Shown one piece after another: positions 60,611 to 64,000 of a stretch of 64,000 bases of DNA. The DNA lies in assembly GCF_039729195.1 (NCBI RefSeq), contig NZ_CP155796.1, positions 744,001-808,000 of the forward strand. Direction: 5' to 3'. Source of the DNA: Mycobacterium sp. DL (GTDB lineage: Bacteria; Actinomycetota; Actinomycetes; Mycobacteriales; Mycobacteriaceae). The translations under genes were made by a program, and so were the position numbers. The notes under the pieces were generated by a model. The model was not told the origin of the DNA. It searched no databases and worked only from the letters and a program-made list of their open reading frames with translations. Every line of letters begins with the position of its first letter. The first letter of the stretch is position 1.

Positions 60611-60658
60611 TCAAAACCTCCTTCCTGTCAATATACGCGTCATCGGTAGGCTCGGTCC

Positions 60659-60982
60659 GTGACTGACGGACGGCCCGTATCCCGGCTACTGCTCGACATC
60701 CTCGCCTACACCGCGGCCCGCCTCGTGCTCGTCGTCGTCGTGACCGCGGTGATCTTCGGTGCCGCGAGCCTGCTCGGCGTGCAGATCCCGATGATCGTGG
60801 CGTTGCTGTTCGCGATCGTGATCGGGTTGCCGCTGGGCATCTGGCTGTTCACCCCGCTGCGGCGGCGGGCCACCGAGAGCATCGCGATCTGGGACGAGCA
60901 GCGCCGTCGCGACCGTGAACAACTCCAGGCGCGGCTGCGCGGCGACTCCGGAGCCCAGGGCGGCGACACCCGAGAGGTCTGA
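60659..60982 (+). CDS. DUF4229 membrane protein (Rv0531-like)
   Basis: A 107-residue protein with two membrane helices (about 16-36 and 42-62) followed by a strongly charged helix ESIAIWDEQRRRDREQLQAR. It belongs to the actinobacterial DUF4229 family. GTG start, 48 bases from the divergent small gene. It matches Rv0531. Function unknown. Confidence 0.83.
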   Translation: MTDGRPVSRLLLDILAYTAARLVLVVVVTAVIFGAASLLGVQIPMIVALLFAIVIGLPLGIWLFTPLRRRATESIAIWDEQRRRDREQLQARLRGDSGAQGGDTREV

Positions 60983-61126
60983 GCGTCAGAAATGCGTCAT
61001 CATTTCGTCGACGACCCCCGTACCCAGGTGCAGCATTGATCCGCACGCGCAGCAACCTCGGCCACGAAGTATGACGTCGCACTGCGATCTGAATGGCTAA
61101 GACGGCGGTTGGGTAACCCACGTCAC

Positions 61127-61543
61127 ATGACCGAACAGCGGGTGATCGACCGACACCGGCCGATCAGCAACCACAGGAACACCAGTAACCACAGGACCGC
61201 GAGCAGCCACAAGATGCTCTACAACCGGTGGATCAACGAACTGTGGGCCGGCCATCGCATCGCCAGGGAACTGGTCTCCGACGACTTCGTCGGCCACTGG
61301 CCCACGCACGATGTGCACGGCCCCGACGAGCTGCAGACCGTCATCGACAACACCAGAGGCACATTGCGGGAACTGATGTACGTCGTCGACGTGGGTCCGT
61401 TCGTCGAGGGTGACATGCTCGCCGCCCGGTGGATCAGCACCGGCGCGCGTGCCGAGGGTCCAGCCCGATTCACCGGCAACGACATCGTGCGGGTGTCGAA
61501 CGGCAAGATCGTCGAATACTGGACGGGCACCTCGCCGGGTTAA
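61127..61543 (+). CDS. SnoaL-like/ester cyclase-type protein
   Basis: A 138-residue NTF2-fold protein: MLYNRWINELWAGH, DDFVGHWPTHDVHGPDEL, and RFTGNDIVRVSNGKIVEYW are typical of SnoaL-like polyketide cyclase/ester cyclase families. These often lack enzymatic activity or act on small ligands. The N-terminal 30 residues come from an 18-base tandem repeat (61161-61214) rich in SNHR, so an internal ATG at 61214 is an alternative start. Its TAA shares bases with the stop of the convergent gene. The 144-base gap before it shows no other gene. Confidence 0.78.
   Translation: MTEQRVIDRHRPISNHRNTSNHRTASSHKMLYNRWINELWAGHRIARELVSDDFVGHWPTHDVHGPDELQTVIDNTRGTLRELMYVVDVGPFVEGDMLAARWISTGARAEGPARFTGNDIVRVSNGKIVEYWTGTSPG
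61161..61214 (+). repeat. 18-base tandem repeat in the SnoaL-like gene
   Basis: Three units, CGATCAGCAACCACAGGA, ACACCAGTAACCACAGGA and CCGCGAGCAGCCACAAGA, encode SNHR, SNHR and SSHK with spacers. The shared core is AGNANCCACANGA. Confidence 0.75.
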
Positions 61544-62256
61544 CCCGCCGCGTCGCGCAGCAACTGCCGCAGCGCCTCCAGCGGGTCGTCACCGGCGGGA
61601 CCGAGCCGACGGCCCTCCGGCGCCTCCGTGGGCTCCGGCGCGGCGATCACCGGTGGCGGCGCACCGGCAGCCGGCGGGGGTGGCGGCGCCGCACCGGGCG
61701 GCACGACGGTACCGAGCGCCTCGATCTTCGCCGCGACCCGTGCGGCCGCATCCTGACGTACCGCACGCCGATCCGGATCGGGGTCACCGTTGCCCTCGAA
61801 ACATTCGGCCGGGGCGTCGGCGATCACCCCGAGGGCGCTGTCGTAGCGCTCGCGCGCAGTGTCCAACCGCGCCTCCCAGGCGTCGATATCGCCCTGCCGC
61901 TCCCGAACCAGCTCGAGATCGACCCGCACCGAGCAGGAGTTCGCGGGTTCGGTAGCCGCAAGCGCCGACGAGAACTCCGCATCGGCGAGGTCGAGCCGAT
62001 CGTCGAGCACCGCGAGTCCGCCCGCAGCGAGCATGCCATTGACCGGCTCGATGACATCGAAGACGCGCAGCACCGACACATCGCTGCGAAGCGCACCGAT
62101 CTCGCCCGCAGCATAGTGCTGCTGCGCCGAGTTGCCGACCACGACAACGGAAATCAGCTTCACCGCCAGCGCGAGCACCACGACCGCGATCGGCGTCGAG
62201 GCCAACAGGACGCGCCGACGCACCCGTAGCCGGGAAGGTTGTGGGGTCCGTGTCAC
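61540..62256 (-). CDS. membrane-anchored protein of a vWA operon
   Basis: A 238-residue protein with an N-terminal membrane helix (about 16-40) and an extracytoplasmic helical region resembling short TPR-like repeats (HYAAGEIGALRSDVSVLRVF, DLADAEFSSALAATEPANS). It ends in a Pro/Ala-rich linker (about 185-212) and a short helical tail. No enzymatic motif. GTG start overlapping the stop of the vWA gene upstream (GTGA). It is the last gene of the minus-strand operon; its TAA overlaps that of the convergent SnoaL-like gene. Role unknown, probably with the vWA proteins at the membrane. Confidence 0.75.
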   Translation of the reverse strand: MTRTPQPSRLRVRRRVLLASTPIAVVVLALAVKLISVVVVGNSAQQHYAAGEIGALRSDVSVLRVFDVIEPVNGMLAAGGLAVLDDRLDLADAEFSSALAATEPANSCSVRVDLELVRERQGDIDAWEARLDTARERYDSALGVIADAPAECFEGNGDPDPDRRAVRQDAAARVAAKIEALGTVVPPGAAPPPPPAAGAPPPVIAAPEPTEAPEGRRLGPAGDDPLEALRQLLRDAAG

Positions 62257-63176
62257 GACAGCACATCCCGGTAGGTGGAGCGACTGCGGCGCAGATCGCG
62301 CGCGGACAGATAGATCTCGAGCAGGAGCAGCAGCGACGCGAGCATCGTGAAGACCCAGTAGAACTCGACGCGGACAGGCGCAGACTGTGACGTGACGGCG
62401 GGTTGTCCGGTCGTGGCGTCTGCCTGGGGGAGCGCTTGGCCCGCCGTTCGCTGAACGTAGGGAACACCGAGTTGCTCGGCCACGCCGCGCAGCGCCTCCT
62501 CGTTCAGCGCCGGGCCGGCGCCATATCCGAACACCGTGCCTCCGTCCACCACGTCTGTGTCGAAGGTTCCCTGCGGAGTGCTGGACTGCGCGGCCCCGGA
62601 GCCGAAGTAGTAGACCAGGTTCTCCGATCGCGGATACTGCTGGCCCGCCGCGATCAGCTGGTAGCGCAGCACATTCGACGCGGCGCCGGCGTTGGCCTGG
62701 TCACTTCCCGCGGCGGCGCCGACCGCAGGGTTCAGTGCATCCACGACAGGCTCGAGGCTCCACGCGTCGCTCGACAGCGGCCAGTCGATCGCAGGCCGCG
62801 AGTCGAACGCGATGACCGCGAAGCGTGCGTCCGGGTGGGATCGGATCAGCGCGCGGATGTCGTCGCGGATGCCCGTCATCCGGGCGGCGCCGCCGAAGTC
62901 CGCGATCGCCGAGTCCGCGGAACGGTCGACGACGAAGTACACGTTGGCGCCCTGCGTCACGGGCGCCTCGTCGGCCTCGGAGACGGTGCCCGTGCCGGGC
63001 CGCGCGGCGGCGATCAACACCAGCACGATCGCCAGCGTCATACCGCCCCAGCGCAGTACCGCCTTCGTACCCTTTCCCGACCCACCCGTCAGGCGCAGCG
63101 CGATCAGACGGAACGCGATGAGCGCCAACGCGATCGCACCGAGCGCCGGCAGCGGCAGAACCGGATCGAAGGTCAT
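62253..63176 (-). CDS. vWA-domain membrane protein with degenerate MIDAS
   Basis: A 307-residue BatA-like protein. Two N-terminal membrane helices (about 8-26 and 42-60) precede a von Willebrand A-type domain (about 75-250), and a C-terminal helix near 273-292 closes it. The metal-site motif DxSxS reads DRSAD, so the second serine is missing and ion binding may be lost. Such proteins usually work with a MoxR AAA+ ATPase, which would lie beyond the window's right edge. It overlaps both neighbours by four bases. Confidence 0.82.
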   Translation of the reverse strand: MTFDPVLPLPALGAIALALIAFRLIALRLTGGSGKGTKAVLRWGGMTLAIVLVLIAAARPGTGTVSEADEAPVTQGANVYFVVDRSADSAIADFGGAARMTGIRDDIRALIRSHPDARFAVIAFDSRPAIDWPLSSDAWSLEPVVDALNPAVGAAAGSDQANAGAASNVLRYQLIAAGQQYPRSENLVYYFGSGAAQSSTPQGTFDTDVVDGGTVFGYGAGPALNEEALRGVAEQLGVPYVQRTAGQALPQADATTGQPAVTSQSAPVRVEFYWVFTMLASLLLLLEIYLSARDLRRSRSTYRDVLS

Positions 63177-64000
63177 CGGCGCACCGCCATCAACGACACG
63201 CTCAGCAGCGCCGCCACCGCCAACGCGGCGACGAGGACCAGCACCGGCGTATCACCCCGGCCGCCAGCGTCCCGGTCTGCCGCGGGGGCGGCGCGGATCG
63301 TGTCGAGATCGGCCCCGAGCGCGGCGGAGTCGAATCGGAAGAACTGGCCGCCTGTCGCGCCGGTGACCGCAGCCAGCGCGTCGGTCTCGCGTCCGGGGGT
63401 GGCCACTGCGTTGACCTCCACACCCGCCTGCAGTGCCATCTCGGTCACCTGGGCATCGGTGAACAGTGACGGCCTGTTGTCGTCAGGCGACCGCAGCGCA
63501 CCCGGGCCCAGATAGATCAGCGAACGGCGAGTGTCGCCGCTCGACTCGAAGCCGGGGAAGCCGGTGAGGCACAGCGCCAGGACATCGGCGACGGTCGGCG
63601 AGTAGTCGTCGTAGGCCACCGGCGCGGCGAACGACTCGGTCCGAGCCCGCAGCGAAACGGTCCCCGTTGGTGGCAGCGTGCCGGCGTCGGCCTCGGCCTG
63701 AGCCCGGGCGGCTTGCGAGTAGTCCCCGAATCGGCCGGCGGCGAACTGATAGTCGCGGGTCAACGGCACGACCCTGCGGTTCGAGGACGTCAGCCCGATG
63801 CGCTCGGTGCCGAAGGTGGTCGTCTGGGCGGCGAAGTAGCCGAGGAACTCACCGGTCGCCGGGTCGGTGACGGGCTGGCCGACGCACAGCATGATGTCGT
63901 CTCGTGGGCCCGATTCGGTTGCGTTCGAAAGCGTTCCGCTGGGCCGTGCGCTGGCCAGAACCATCACCCCGAACAGCAGCGTCGACAGGGCGAGCACGGT
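63173..64000 (-). CDS. vWA-like membrane protein, N-terminus outside the window
   Basis: At least 275 residues are visible; the frame is open to the right edge, so the start codon and any first helix are missing. The vWA-like core begins at RDDIMLCVGQPVTD, in which the DxSxS metal motif is entirely replaced. Later parts include SLIYLGPGALRSPDD and EVNAVATPGRETDAL. A C-terminal helix VLVLVAALAVAALLSVSLMA ends the protein. Stop overlaps the start of the next gene (ATGA). It pairs with the second vWA protein, probably as a heteromeric surface complex. Confidence 0.78.
   Translation of the reverse strand, partial: TVLALSTLLFGVMVLASARPSGTLSNATESGPRDDIMLCVGQPVTDPATGEFLGYFAAQTTTFGTERIGLTSSNRRVVPLTRDYQFAAGRFGDYSQAARAQAEADAGTLPPTGTVSLRARTESFAAPVAYDDYSPTVADVLALCLTGFPGFESSGDTRRSLIYLGPGALRSPDDNRPSLFTDAQVTEMALQAGVEVNAVATPGRETDALAAVTGATGGQFFRFDSAALGADLDTIRAAPAADRDAGGRGDTPVLVLVAALAVAALLSVSLMAVRR

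Noticed and set aside
1..64000. tRNA, rRNA, CRISPR array or complete insertion sequence
   Set aside because: Looked for cloverleaf ends, spaced identical repeats and transposase motifs; none convincing. The repeats found are short palindromes or in-frame coding repeats.

Overview
This is a high-GC actinobacterial chromosome segment, almost certainly from a fast-growing environmental Mycobacterium/Mycolicibacterium. The evidence is mycobacterial signature genes (hbhA, mshA, senX3-regX3, ramB, bS22), many GTG/TTG starts, and gene order that follows M. tuberculosis H37Rv from Rv0462 (lpdC) to about Rv0531. H37Rv names are given from memory of that genome; no search was run.

Layout: (1) 1-6543: the tail of an ABC transporter ATPase, lipoamide dehydrogenase, and the ramB / acyl-ACP thioesterase-like / isocitrate lyase block. 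A RamB/PrpR-type box lies in front of isocitrate lyase. (2) 6690-15985: fadB2, then an accessory insert (DUF559-type nuclease gene between two related palindromic repeats, and a PPK2 kinase) where H37Rv carries umaA/pcaA. After that come a TetR regulator, a DUF445 protein, the XRE regulator-hbhA pair, deoC, and a nitrilase/DUF2993 pair. (3) 16015-21597: an accessory island between the Rv0480c and Rv0481c counterparts. It holds an HNH endonuclease of the 13E12 type with an SOS (LexA) box on its start codon, an agmatinase-family hydrolase, a guanidine-I (ykkC) riboswitch in front of a sodium:solute symporter, and a methyltransferase-like gene. (4) 21620-48745: the conserved core. It contains murB, an L,D-transpeptidase, mshA, gpmA, senX3-regX3, ppx, proC, the ribosomal protein bS22, an epimerase and acyltransferase, a dehydratase-like gene, serB1, and the haem operon hemA-hemC-hemD-hemB followed by small membrane proteins. 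(5) 48828-53289: an accessory oxidation block with a DUF2236 oxygenase, a TetR regulator, a PNPOx-like protein, a cytochrome P450, and two divergent deazaflavin-oxidoreductase-like genes. (6) 53340-59265: hemL, a phosphatase-like gene and the System II cytochrome c maturation operon (thioredoxin, ccdA, resB, ccsA). (7) 59318-64000: a ParA-like ATPase, small membrane proteins, a SnoaL-like protein, and a minus-strand operon of two degenerate vWA-domain proteins plus a membrane protein, cut by the window end.

How the parts work together: central carbon and redox (lpd, aceA, ramB, fadB2), tetrapyrrole synthesis (hemA/C/D/B plus hemL) and its use in c-type cytochromes, cell-wall building (murB, L,D-transpeptidase), mycothiol (mshA), and phosphate/polyphosphate handling (senX3-regX3 with a Pho-type direct repeat, ppx, ppk2). 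The most notable locus is 17698-20756. The riboswitch, transporter and divergent hydrolase look like a guanidine uptake-and-hydrolysis unit. The aptamer 3' end repeats the ribosome binding site sequence and can pair with it, which suggests translational control. No tRNA, rRNA, CRISPR array or complete insertion sequence was seen. The only gene-free stretch over 300 bases is 18853-19214, which holds the divergent promoters and the riboswitch.
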